DNA from: Atopobium sp. UBA1382
GTDB lineage: Bacteria > Actinomycetota > Coriobacteriia > Coriobacteriales > Atopobiaceae
Length of the DNA stretch: 60,771 bases
Direction of reading: 5' to 3'
Assembly: GCA_002305805.1 (NCBI GenBank)
Contig: DBQY01000004.1
Span: 1 to 60,771, forward strand
Every line of letters begins with the position of its first letter. Position 1 is the stretch's first letter. Position numbers and translations under genes: made by a program. The notes beneath the pieces are model-generated. The model had not been told where the DNA came from. It was given only the letters and a program-made list of their open reading frames with translations, and ran no database searches. Of this stretch, positions 17,906 through 26,399 are shown in pieces.

Positions 17906-20842
17906 ATGGCCAAGCACTTCAAGGGTGAGAAGGACCGCGCGGTCGCGGCCGCCGTCGCGCCCCGCGGCAACGTCTTCACCCGCTTCACGCTGCGCTCACT
18001 CAGGGCCAACCGCGTGCGCACGGTCGTTTCCATCATCGGCATCGCGCTCTCCTGCGCGCTCATCACCGCCGTGCTGACGAGCGTCGTCTCGCTCACGGAC
18101 GCGCTCATCCAGCGCACCGCCGAGGACGAGGGCTGGTGGTACGCCGAGGCTGCCGGCATCACGGCCGACGACCTCGACCGTCTGCAGGACGAGCCCGGTG
18201 TGGTCGACTGGACCGGCATCGCCGATTTCGGGACCATATCGCTCGGCGAGGAGAACAGCGATCTCTTTGGCAAGTACCTCTACGCCAAGACCTGGCCTAC
18301 CGAGCAAGACGGCGAGAAGCCCCTCGTCCAGGACCCCGAGCTCGTAGCCGGACATGCCCCGGAGGCGCCCGGGGAGATCGTGCTCCCCCACTATCTGCAG
18401 AACGTCGAGCTCGCGCCCTGTGGTCTCTCCACCGCGGACGGAGGGCCCATCAAGCTGGGCAGCAAGGTCACGCTCGACCTCGGCACGCGCACGGTCACGA
18501 GCCTCACCGATGGCGTGAGCTTCACCATGACGAGCCTGCGGGGCGACTACATCGACGACGCCACGCAGAGCGAGTCCTTCAGCGCGGACCTCGGCCAGCT
18601 GAGCGGCACGGTAGTGGGCTTCTACCGAAGCTACGGCTACTCCGCCACGCTCGCGATGGTGGGCAACGCCGCGTACGTCTACGACGACGGCTCGGCCCTC
18701 GAGCGCGTCATGACCGACGACTCGGACGCCACCTGGGCCTCCGTCCTCTTCCGCACCGAGAACCCCGCCGAGGCGGAGCAGCTCGCCGACGACATCGTCA
18801 ACGTGTGGTCGCGCGACATCGACGGGGGCTCCACGGTCCACTCCTCCCTCATCCGGTGGATGGGCGTGACACCCGACACCGCGATCTGGAATACGCTCTA
18901 CCAGATCGCGGCCATTCTCGCCGCCGTCGTGGTCGTCGCCGGCGTGTCGCTCGTCTACAACAGCTTTGCCATCTCGGTCGCCGAGCGCACACGCCAGTTC
19001 GGCCTGCTCTCCTCGCTCGGCGCGAGCAGGCGGCAGCTCCGCCGCACCGTGCTCGTGGAGGCGCTCGTTATCGGCGGCGTGGGCATCCCCGTGGGTCTCG
19101 CGCTCGGGCTTCTCGGCTGCTTCGCGGTCTTTGGTCTCGTGGGCGACGGAATCACTGCGCTCTTTGGCACCGATCAGGCGCGTGTTGTCATAAGCCCCGT
19201 CGCGCTTGGCATCTCGGCCGTGCTCGCCCTTCTCACGCTCCTCGTGAGCGCCTGGGTTCCCGCACTGCGCGCGAGCCATGTCTCGGCGGTCGACGCCATT
19301 CGTCAGACGCAGGACGTGCACCTCTCACGTCGCGCCGTGCGCGCCCAGCGACGCGCCAGCAGGCACGGCGAAGCCACGCGCATCTCGCTCGGTGTCGCTG
19401 GGCGCCTCTTCGGCATCCCCGGCCTCATCGCCCACAAGAACCTCACGCGCAGCTCGTCGAAGGCTCGCGTGACCGTGGCTGCGCTCGCCGTCTCCGTCGC
19501 GCTGCTCATCACCTCGGGCGCCATCGCCGACGTCATGAGCTACGCGAGCAACACGGCTGTGGACACGATGGAGGGCCAGGACCTTCTGCTCTACATCGAC
19601 GCCACCGGCGCCGCAGCCGACCAGACTCTCGCACTCGCGGACGGCAAGGTGGATGGCCCGGGCATGCAGAAGACGCTCGCACGCTTCTACGAGGACGCCC
19701 GCGGCGTAGAGGGCGCGCAAACCAACGGCTACACCACGTCCTACGTCGCAGACGCGCTCGTCCCCCCGGGCATGCTCACGGGCGACGCGGCGAACCTCGA
19801 CTCCGCCATGGCGCCCCACGCGGACGGTTCCTGGTACGGAAGCGTCTACCTGGACTTCGTCGACGACGCGACCTGGAAGACCTACGTCGGCAAGCTTGGC
19901 CTTGACCCGAGCGAGCTCTGCGACCCCACGCACCCGCGCGCCATAGCTGTGAACTCATACGACATCAACAACGGAATGAGCTACGCGAACTACCAACCTT
20001 TCACCGGCACGGGCACGATCGAGTCGCTCGAGTTCGCCGACCTCGATGGGCGCTTCGTCTCCAGCATCGAGGACGACCCGTCCGGCGGCCTGCGCGCGCT
20101 CTACTATGACGACAACGGCGACGAGCAGTACCTCCCCTACGACGAGGCCGTCGCCAGCGAGCAGGACATAGAGGTCGGCGCGCTTGCGGGCTACCCGCCC
20201 GACTGCGTCACCTCCTCGGGCACGCTCCAGCTCATCCTGCCCGCCTCGGCCATCGACCTGGCGGCAAACGCCGGGTACCTACGCGCCAGCATGTCCCTCG
20301 ACACCGGCGGCGACGCGGAGCGCGCCAACCGGGCACAGGACGCACTCGAGGCCATCGCCGCGAACTACCCTGAACTCGACGTCACCTACACTAACGTCGC
20401 CGACGCCAAGCTCCAGTCGCGCCTCATGGCCACGACGGTCAACACGTTCATCTTCCTCTTCGCCGTCATCACCGGCCTCATCGCGGTGGCCAACGTCTTC
20501 AACACGCTCGCCAACGCGCTCATCCTGCGCCGCCGCGAGTTCGCGGTGCTCCGCTCGATCGGCATGGGCGGGCGGGCCTTCCGTCGCATGATCGCCTACG
20601 AGTGCGCGAGCTACGCCCTGCGTGGCTTCCTGATTGGCTTTGCCTTGGCCGCCCTCGCCTCGGTTGGCCTCTACCAGGCCATGGCGCTCTCGTACTCCAC
20701 TTATGAGTTCCAGCTGCCCTTGCCGCAGATCGGCATCTCGCTCGTCGTGGTTCTCGCCGTGATTCTCGTGAGTGTCGCGTACGCCCTACGTCGCTGCAGT
20801 TCCTCCAACGTGGTCGAGGCCCTGCGCACGGACGCGTTGTAG
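17906..20842 (+). CDS. Two-domain FtsX-type ABC permease
   Basis: 978 residues. The first helix (about 35-60: VVSIIGIALSCALITAVLTSVVS) is followed by a large external region (about 70-330), three helices with the VSLVYNSFAISVAERTRQF signature, a second start helix (VTVAALAVSVALLITSGAIAD), a second large external region (about 550-850), and three final helices with VFNTLANALILRRREFAVL. This duplicated FtsX/MacB-type layout fits export of, or defence against, antimicrobial peptides. GAGG precedes the ATG, only two bases after the ATPase stop. It is longer than BceB (about 650), because the external regions are large. Confidence 0.92.
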   Translation: MAKHFKGEKDRAVAAAVAPRGNVFTRFTLRSLRANRVRTVVSIIGIALSCALITAVLTSVVSLTDALIQRTAEDEGWWYAEAAGITADDLDRLQDEPGVVDWTGIADFGTISLGEENSDLFGKYLYAKTWPTEQDGEKPLVQDPELVAGHAPEAPGEIVLPHYLQNVELAPCGLSTADGGPIKLGSKVTLDLGTRTVTSLTDGVSFTMTSLRGDYIDDATQSESFSADLGQLSGTVVGFYRSYGYSATLAMVGNAAYVYDDGSALERVMTDDSDATWASVLFRTENPAEAEQLADDIVNVWSRDIDGGSTVHSSLIRWMGVTPDTAIWNTLYQIAAILAAVVVVAGVSLVYNSFAISVAERTRQFGLLSSLGASRRQLRRTVLVEALVIGGVGIPVGLALGLLGCFAVFGLVGDGITALFGTDQARVVISPVALGISAVLALLTLLVSAWVPALRASHVSAVDAIRQTQDVHLSRRAVRAQRRASRHGEATRISLGVAGRLFGIPGLIAHKNLTRSSSKARVTVAALAVSVALLITSGAIADVMSYASNTAVDTMEGQDLLLYIDATGAAADQTLALADGKVDGPGMQKTLARFYEDARGVEGAQTNGYTTSYVADALVPPGMLTGDAANLDSAMAPHADGSWYGSVYLDFVDDATWKTYVGKLGLDPSELCDPTHPRAIAVNSYDINNGMSYANYQPFTGTGTIESLEFADLDGRFVSSIEDDPSGGLRALYYDDNGDEQYLPYDEAVASEQDIEVGALAGYPPDCVTSSGTLQLILPASAIDLAANAGYLRASMSLDTGGDAERANRAQDALEAIAANYPELDVTYTNVADAKLQSRLMATTVNTFIFLFAVITGLIAVANVFNTLANALILRRREFAVLRSIGMGGRAFRRMIAYECASYALRGFLIGFALAALASVGLYQAMALSYSTYEFQLPLPQIGISLVVVLAVILVSVAYALRRCSSSNVVEALRTDAL

Positions 20843-20867
20843 CGGACCGACGACGCCTCCCTCCCTG

Positions 20868-20903
20868 CCCCGGCTCGTCACGACTCGCGAGCCGGGGTCC
20901 TTC
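20868..20903 (+). terminator. Terminator-like hairpin after the ABC permease
   Basis: A 10-bp stem CCCCGGCTCG/CGAGCCGGGG with a 10-base loop is followed by TCCTTCTCGCC instead of a T-run. The tail is a copy of the over-represented 10-mer. Confidence 0.6.
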
Positions 20904-20921
20904 TCGCCTAACGAGCTGGTC

Positions 20922-21037
20922 CAATACGCGATTTCCTACGAAATGGCGCCTCGAAACGTTGGAAAACGCGTACGAACAATTGGCGATACGCGATTTCCAA
21001 CAGAATCAAGGCCAGAAACGTTGGAAAACGCGTATCG
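20922..21037. repeat. Tandem 48-base palindromes, family B, copy 1 (62-base register)
   Basis: Two units, each bounded by TACGCG and CGCGTA whose starts are 42 bases apart (20925/20967 and 20987/21029); the second unit repeats the first at exactly 62 bases. Inside, TTTCCTACG and CGTTGGAAA arms flank a GGCC- or GGCGCC-centred loop. The array lies between convergent genes and is bracketed by inverted copies of the 10-mer (20897 rightward, 21047 leftward). Confidence 0.92.
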
Positions 21038-21044
21038 AGGGCGC

Positions 21045-21085
21045 GGCGAGAAGAACGCGGGCCCAGGCGCATGCCCGGGACCCGC
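21045..21085 (-). terminator. Terminator-like hairpin after the SPFH gene
   Basis: Read leftward, a GC-rich stem (GCGGGTCC to GGGCCCGC, 21057-21085) is followed directly by GTTCTTCTCGCC rather than a T-run, as at the convergent terminator at 20868. Confidence 0.55.
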
Positions 21086-21107
21086 GCGTCCAGACCTGTT
21101 GTCTGCC

Positions 21108-22064
21108 CTACTGCTGCGGTTTGGCGGGCGGCACCGCCGCGTCGCGCCCGGCGGCGCCGGCGGCGACCATCTGCTCGAACATGCCCGCGGTCTGCGTGAA
21201 GTCGCTCGGGAGCACCACGGTGGAGGCCTTGCCGGCCTTGGCGAACTCGCCCATCATCTCGGTCCACTGCGTGAACATGAAGAGCTGGTTGGCCTCGGCG
21301 GCCGAGACGCCCGTCTCCTGGATCGTGGCGAGCGAGTCGGAGATGCCGGCGGCGATGGCCTTGCGCTGGTTGGCGATGCCCTCGCCGGACTTCTCCATGG
21401 CCTCGGCCTCGGCCTGCGCCTCGGTCACGCGGCGGATGCGGTCCGCCTCGGCCAGATCCTGCGCCGCTGCCTTGGTGCGCTGGGCGGCGTTGATCTGGTT
21501 CATCGAGTCCTCGACCTCGGCCGGCAGCGCGATCTTGGTGATGAGCGTCGAGACGAGCGTGAAGCCGTAGGCGGTCATCTGCTCGGACACGGTGTCGTTG
21601 ACGTCGCGCGCGATGTCATCCTTCTTGGCGAAGACCTCGTCGAGCGTGTAGACCGGGATCGACGAGCGCAGCGCGTCGGTGATGAAGTCGCGCATCTGCG
21701 CCACAGGCTGCTGCAGCATGTAGTAGCTCTTGTAGACGCCGGACTGCTGCGGCGTGGCACCGGTCTCGTAGCTCACGTGGTACTGCGCGGAGACCTCGAG
21801 ACCAATCGTGACGTTGTCCTGCGTCTTGACGTCGATGTTGAAGCCGTTCTTCATCGTGCGCAGGCTCACCGTGGCGGCCTTGCGGTCCACGAACGGAATC
21901 TTGGCGTGGAAGCCCGCGCCCACGATGCGATGGAACTTGCCCAGACGCTCGATGATGACGGCGTGCTGCTGCTTGACCACGTAGAAGAGGTTGCCGGTGA
22001 CGATGCCGACGATCACGAAGACGATCACCAGCAGGACGAGGACACCGATGAAGCTTCCAAACAT
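21108..22064 (-). CDS. SPFH/band 7 (stomatin-like) membrane protein
   Basis: 318 residues. One N-terminal helix (about 4-30), then VVKQQHAVIIERLGKFHRI at the start of the SPFH domain (to about 200), then a long alanine- and glutamate-rich coiled coil (RVTEAQAEAEAMEKSGEGIANQRKAIAAG). Stomatin/flotillin-like proteins form large membrane rings and organise membrane microdomains. No NfeD partner is adjacent. AAGGAG precedes the start. Confidence 0.92.
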   Translation of the reverse strand: MFGSFIGVLVLLVIVFVIVGIVTGNLFYVVKQQHAVIIERLGKFHRIVGAGFHAKIPFVDRKAATVSLRTMKNGFNIDVKTQDNVTIGLEVSAQYHVSYETGATPQQSGVYKSYYMLQQPVAQMRDFITDALRSSIPVYTLDEVFAKKDDIARDVNDTVSEQMTAYGFTLVSTLITKIALPAEVEDSMNQINAAQRTKAAAQDLAEADRIRRVTEAQAEAEAMEKSGEGIANQRKAIAAGISDSLATIQETGVSAAEANQLFMFTQWTEMMGEFAKAGKASTVVLPSDFTQTAGMFEQMVAAGAAGRDAAVPPAKPQQ

Positions 22065-22122
22065 ATGCGCTCCTTAGAACGGCTTACGTCCCCTTAGCAT
22101 ACCCATACGGCCCACGTCGCAA

Positions 22123-22128
22123 TATACT
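22123..22128 (+). promoter_or_regulatory. Candidate -10 box
   Basis: TATACT lies 33 bases before the ATG at 22162; the -35 region is not clear. Confidence 0.4.
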
Positions 22129-22161
22129 GGAACGGACAAAAGGTCGTAAGGAGGGGTCAGA

Positions 22162-22605
22162 ATGCCTCGCTTCAGGTTCTCGAGCACGCCCGACAGCCAG
22201 ATCGACCCCTTCAACGCGGGTGACCCCGTCATGCCCGGCGACGAGCCCGAATGGCTCGCCGAAGAGGGTGCCGAGGATGAGGTCTCCTATGCCCCGCACG
22301 GCGAGAAGGGCGGTGTGCCCCACAAGCCCGAGGACAACTACCAGGCGCCCGTCACGCGAAGCCACGACTACGACGCACCCTCTACCTGCGAGACTGGCGC
22401 GGCCCCGAGCGGGGCGGGTACGCCGTCGCGCGGGCAGCAGTGGCAGCGAGCGGCCGACGCAGCTCGCCAGCGCGGAAAGACGACGCGGACGGGCTCGACC
22501 GCTACCTGGCTCGCCGTTGTCATCCTGATCCTCACCTTTCTCGGCGTCTTTGGAGACGTGCTTGACAGCTGCACTTCCGGGCTCCGGAGCGTCCTCGTCC
22601 CCTAG
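22162..22605 (+). CDS. Hypothetical small single-helix membrane protein
   Basis: 147 residues. A hydrophilic, acidic and disordered first 110 residues (DDE- and P-rich early, then R/Q-rich) precedes one helix (TWLAVVILILTFLGVFGDVL, about 113-133) and a short tail. There is no signal peptide, so the tail-anchored orientation would leave most of it in the cytosol. AAGGAGGGG is a strong ribosome site, supporting expression. Convergent with the deacetylase gene 9 bases away. I do not recognise the family. Confidence 0.7.
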   Translation: MPRFRFSSTPDSQIDPFNAGDPVMPGDEPEWLAEEGAEDEVSYAPHGEKGGVPHKPEDNYQAPVTRSHDYDAPSTCETGAAPSGAGTPSRGQQWQRAADAARQRGKTTRTGSTATWLAVVILILTFLGVFGDVLDSCTSGLRSVLVP

Positions 22606-22614
22606 CGGCGCCCC

Positions 22615-23769
22615 CTATCCGTTCACGAGCGCCACGAACCCCGCGAGCTCGTACTCGCCCGAGATGCGCACGCGCGGCAGCGCCGTGACGTCGTCGCCCA
22701 CATGCGCCCAGGAGTTCTGCGTCGTGAACGCGCAGAGGATGCCCGCCTCGCGCACGGCCTGCTGCCCGTCCGCCGTCACGTCGCCAAAGGGGTAGGCGAA
22801 GGCCTCCGTGGTGCCCAGGATCTCCTGCGCGTGCGTCAGGTCCTCGGCGATCTGGTCCTTGGTGAGCGCGCTGATCAGCCCTCCGTGCCCGATGGTACCG
22901 CCAGCCTGGTGCAGGCCGTAGGAGTGCGACTGGAACGAGACGTAGGGGCTCCGGTGATCGACGACCTTCTGGGCGGCGTCCGCGTCGGAACAGATCACGA
23001 ACGACGTGGCGGGCACGCCGTACTTCTCCAGAATCGGTATGCCCACGTTGAGAAAGCCCGCCTCGGCGTCATCGAAGGTGAGCACGATGCTTCTGGCGGG
23101 AAGGCTGTGCTCGCCCTCGATAAACGCCCTGACCTCGGGGTACGACGGGAAGTAGAAGTCGTTCTCCACGAGATAGGCAAGCTGCTCCTCCAGCTTGGTG
23201 TCGAGCAGATAGTTGCCGTCAAGGGCGGCCGGCGGATTGTCCGCCGAGTAGACGTAGTGGTACATGAGGATCGGTACCCCACCCTGCATGGTCTCCATCT
23301 CGTCGACCACGTGGACGGTGCGCACGGCTTTCGCCGTGTGCCCGGAGGAGTCGGAGACCCGGTAGGTGACCTCATAGTCGCCCGCCTTCGTGGTATCCAC
23401 CTCGCCGGAGACCTCGATCGCGTCGTTGAGCACGCCGTCGGTGGGCTCGGTGGCGTGCGCGCCGGCCTCGAGATACTCCTCGCCGACAAGAACGTAGGTG
23501 TCCTCGTCGCCGTTGAGTCCAATCACGATCTCACCGGGTCCGGAGACCGCGGTATCGGTCACAAGTGCGCGCTCGTCCACGCCGGCCGGCGCGCCGCCGG
23601 TCCCGAGCGAGCCCACGAGCGAGACGACGCCCCACGCGAGCGCTCCGACGACGCACGCCGCGGCGATGCCGGCCACGACCAGCGGCGCGACCGAACTCCT
23701 GCGGCGACGGGTCGGGCGCGCCGTGCGCGCGGTCCTCGTCCTCGGATGCGGTCTTCTCGATTGCGTCAT
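22615..23769 (-). CDS. Membrane-anchored polysaccharide deacetylase with Ig-like domain
   Basis: 384 residues. An arginine-rich cytosolic start and one helix (about 28-54) anchor it outside the cell. Residues about 80-155 resemble a DUF5011 Ig-like domain (VGEEYLEAGAHATEPTDG, DYEVTYRVSDSSGHTA). The NodB-type domain follows: MYHYVY, TFDD (231-234) and SHSYGLH (281-287) provide the Asp-His-His metal site. Such enzymes remove acetyl groups from peptidoglycan or surface glycans. TFDDAEAG replaces the commoner TFDDG. GAGGAGGGG precedes the ATG. Confidence 0.9.
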   Translation of the reverse strand: MTQSRRPHPRTRTARTARPTRRRRSSVAPLVVAGIAAACVVGALAWGVVSLVGSLGTGGAPAGVDERALVTDTAVSGPGEIVIGLNGDEDTYVLVGEEYLEAGAHATEPTDGVLNDAIEVSGEVDTTKAGDYEVTYRVSDSSGHTAKAVRTVHVVDEMETMQGGVPILMYHYVYSADNPPAALDGNYLLDTKLEEQLAYLVENDFYFPSYPEVRAFIEGEHSLPARSIVLTFDDAEAGFLNVGIPILEKYGVPATSFVICSDADAAQKVVDHRSPYVSFQSHSYGLHQAGGTIGHGGLISALTKDQIAEDLTHAQEILGTTEAFAYPFGDVTADGQQAVREAGILCAFTTQNSWAHVGDDVTALPRVRISGEYELAGFVALVNG

Positions 23770-23875
23770 GCGGTCCCCCCTCCTCTGCCGTCGATGTGAT
23801 TATCGTCTTTTCTCGCCCCGCGGGTCGACCGGCGGGTACCATGTTTCGCCGGACGACGAAGGGAGGCGAGAGACC

Positions 23876-25243
23876 ATGGCCGAGAAGAACGCGCGACACC
23901 GCTACTCGCTGACGACCGCAATCTGCCTCATTATGGGCATCTGCATCGGATCGGGCATCTTCTTCAAGTCCGACAACGTGCTCATAGCCACCGGCGGCAG
24001 CATCGGGGCCGGCGTGGCCATGTTCTGCCTCGCCGCGACCTACATCGTCTTCGGCGGCCTCTGCCTTTCCCTCTTTGCCGCACGCACCGACGGGGCGGGC
24101 GGCCTGGTCGACTACGCGGAGCGGTTCGTCTCGCCGCGCTTTGCCCGGCTCATCGGGCTGCACTACGCCTTTGTCTACCTGCCGTCCATCTCGGCGGTGA
24201 TCTTCTGGGTCGCGGGCGTCTACGCGTGCATGGTGTTCGGACTGCCGGGCACGTTCGAAAACCAGATGGCGATCGGGCTCGCGCTCATGCTCGCCTGCTC
24301 TCTCGCCAATGCCCTCGCACCCCGCGCCTCCGGCTGGGCTCAGAACGCGTTTGCGGCGATCAAGGTCGCGCCGCTCGTGATCGTGGGCATCGTCGGACTC
24401 GTCTCCGTGGCCGAGGGCCACGCCCAGGTCGTCCCCGCTGCCGCCGACGTCTCTGTCGAAACGGGTGGTCTTGCGTGGCTCGCATCCGCCGCCCCGATTG
24501 CCTTCTCCTTCGACGGCTGGCCGGCCGCGACCTCCATTGCCCCGGAGCTGCGCGACGCCCGTCGCAACCTGCCCATAGCCCTCGTCGTTGCCCCGATTGC
24601 CATCCTGGCGCTCTACCTGGCCTACTTCGTGGGCATCTCCGTGACGCTCGGCCCTTCCACGGTCATGGAGGCCGGCGACGGTAGCCTCGCGCTCCTCTTC
24701 TCGCGGCTCTTCGGCGAGCGGGCCGCCGCATGGCCCAGCCTCATCGCGCTGCTCGCGGTGCTCGGGACCGGCAACGGGCTCGTGCTCTCGCTGCACCGAC
24801 TCCCCCAGGCGCTCGGACTGCGCGGGGACGTCTCCGGGCGACTCGGCCCCTGGCTCGCGCGCGAGGCGCCGAGCCTGCGCTTTCCCGTCAACAGCGCGCT
24901 CGCGGCGACGGTGTGCATGCTCGCCTGGAGCGGCGTCCATGCGTTCGTGCAGGTCGGCAGCCTCATCCCCAATGGCGACGTCTCCGAGGTGAGCGTCTGC
25001 CTCACGATGCTGCTCATGCTCCCCTACTTCGCGGCCGCCTGGCGCATGCGCGGCACGGGCGAGGCGAGCATCCTGCGTGGGCGCGTGGCGCCCGTGCTTG
25101 CGGTAGTCTGTTGTCTCCTCGTGGGAGTCTCGGGGCTATCCGAGCCGTCCCGCGTCGCGTTTCTCGTCCTCGAGCTCGCCGTCCTTCTCGCCCTCCTTTG
25201 CGTGAATAGGCGAGGGCGCAACGGGGAACAAGTCAATGGCTGA
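23876..25243 (+). CDS. APC-superfamily amino acid permease
   Basis: 455 residues, about 12 helices. The first helix has the family motif GSGIFF (25-30), preceded by TTAICLIMGICI. The sixth-helix region SFDGWPAATSIAPELRDARRNLP matches the FDGW-type APC/LAT group, which exchanges or imports amino acids. The substrate is not predictable. GGGAGG lies before the ATG; longer readings of the frame have no such site. It overlaps or nearly abuts the next gene, suggesting an operon. Confidence 0.9.
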   Translation: MAEKNARHRYSLTTAICLIMGICIGSGIFFKSDNVLIATGGSIGAGVAMFCLAATYIVFGGLCLSLFAARTDGAGGLVDYAERFVSPRFARLIGLHYAFVYLPSISAVIFWVAGVYACMVFGLPGTFENQMAIGLALMLACSLANALAPRASGWAQNAFAAIKVAPLVIVGIVGLVSVAEGHAQVVPAAADVSVETGGLAWLASAAPIAFSFDGWPAATSIAPELRDARRNLPIALVVAPIAILALYLAYFVGISVTLGPSTVMEAGDGSLALLFSRLFGERAAAWPSLIALLAVLGTGNGLVLSLHRLPQALGLRGDVSGRLGPWLAREAPSLRFPVNSALAATVCMLAWSGVHAFVQVGSLIPNGDVSEVSVCLTMLLMLPYFAAAWRMRGTGEASILRGRVAPVLAVVCCLLVGVSGLSEPSRVAFLVLELAVLLALLCVNRRGRNGEQVNG

Positions 25244-25268
25244 ATCTCATCTGAGCCCGGGAGGTCTC

Positions 25269-26249
25269 ATGCAGGATAGCGTCGAGAAGAACGAGATTGC
25301 CGAGCAGGGCGTCTCCGGGGCACTGCGCTCCGGCATCTTTGAGGTGGGCCTTGCTGCGCATGAGCTGGTGCCCGCCGCGGACGGTCCCGCGCCCATCGAG
25401 GGCCGCCTGCGCAAGGCGCCACTGCGCGTTCCGGACAACTATGAGGAGTGCAGCGGGTTCACGCTCTTTGGGCGCCGCATTCGGACGCTGCTCTACTCCA
25501 CCGACGTCGCCGCGATTCGCAACTCCAACGCGGACGCAATCTTTGCCGTCTACCCGTTCACGGCGCAGCCCGCCATCACGCAGGCGCTGCTCACCGTTGC
25601 CGAGGCGCCGCTCTTCGTGGGCGTGGGCGGCGGCACCACCACGGGCCGGCGCGCCGCCGAGCTCGCCGCTGTCTCCGAGATGCAGGGCGCGGCGGGCGTG
25701 GTGCTCAACTCCCCTGCCACGCCGGAGATGGTCGCACAGGTCGCCTCCACCGTGGACATCCCCGTGATCGCCACGATCACGCGCTTTGACAACGAGGCCG
25801 CCGAGAAGATCCAGGCCGGCGCGCGCATCATCAACGTTGCTGCCGGGCGTCGCACGCCCGAGGTCATCGCCGAGCTGCGCGCCGCCTTCCCCGCGCTGCC
25901 GATCATCGCCACTGGCGGGCGCGACGACGAGACCGCCGCGGCAACGGTCGCCGCCGGCGCGAACGCGCTCATCTGGGCGCCGCCGAGCGTCGTTGAGCTG
26001 CAGCGCGACATGATGCTGCGCTACCGCGAGAAGGCCGAGGCCGCCGCGCAGGCCACCGGCGAGGAGACGCCCGTCGCCACCGTCGTGCCCGACATCACCG
26101 ACATGCCCGTGGCCGACGTCCCCAACGGCGTGGTGGAGAGCGTCTCGCCCGAGGTCGAGGAGTCCGAGCAGATCGGCGAGGAGGACTTCGTCAGTCCGTA
26201 TCGCGGCCGGCTGCCGATCCTGTCGTTCTTTGGGCGCAAGCGCGGCTAG
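25269..26249 (+). CDS. Putative TIM-barrel phosphate-binding protein, function unknown
   Basis: 326 residues from the ATG with GGGAGG upstream; an ATG at 25236 overlapping the permease stop is an alternative. Residues about 80-260 read as alternating strands and helices (PLFVGVGGGTTTG, AGVVLNSPATPEMV, DIPVIATITRFD, ARIINVAAGRRTPE, PIIATGGRDDETAAATVAAGA), with a glycine-rich phosphate site near ATGGRDD as in thiazole-synthase-like and KDPG-aldolase-like barrels. The last 70 residues are an acidic linker and a basic end. Annotated relatives are usually unnamed hydrolases. I do not assign a reaction. Confidence 0.65.
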   Translation: MQDSVEKNEIAEQGVSGALRSGIFEVGLAAHELVPAADGPAPIEGRLRKAPLRVPDNYEECSGFTLFGRRIRTLLYSTDVAAIRNSNADAIFAVYPFTAQPAITQALLTVAEAPLFVGVGGGTTTGRRAAELAAVSEMQGAAGVVLNSPATPEMVAQVASTVDIPVIATITRFDNEAAEKIQAGARIINVAAGRRTPEVIAELRAAFPALPIIATGGRDDETAAATVAAGANALIWAPPSVVELQRDMMLRYREKAEAAAQATGEETPVATVVPDITDMPVADVPNGVVESVSPEVEESEQIGEEDFVSPYRGRLPILSFFGRKRG

Positions 26250-26273
26250 CGCACGTTCTTCTCGCCCGCGCGT

Positions 26274-26390
26274 AGTACGCGTTTTCCTACGTTTCTGGCC
26301 CTGATTCTGTTGGTTTTCGCGTATTGCCGATTGGCAGTACGCGTTTTCCAACGTTTCAGGGCCCTATTTCGTTGGGAATCGCGTATTGCT
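26274..26390. repeat. Tandem 48-base palindromes, family B, copy 2 (62-base register)
   Basis: TACGCG at 26276 and 26338, CGCGTA at 26318 and 26380: each unit spans 42 bases between arm starts and the repeat step is 62, identical to copies 1 and 3. The loops carry TTTCTGGCCC and TTTCAGGGCCC. It fills the gap between convergent genes and follows GTTCTTCTCGCC at 26255. Confidence 0.92.
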
Positions 26391-26399
26391 GGCTCGCGC

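Noticed and set aside
20922..21037. Family B as insertion-sequence ends or MITEs
   Set aside because: No target-site duplications are visible, no transposase is present, and strict tandem pairing at 62 bases at three loci is not how MITEs insert.
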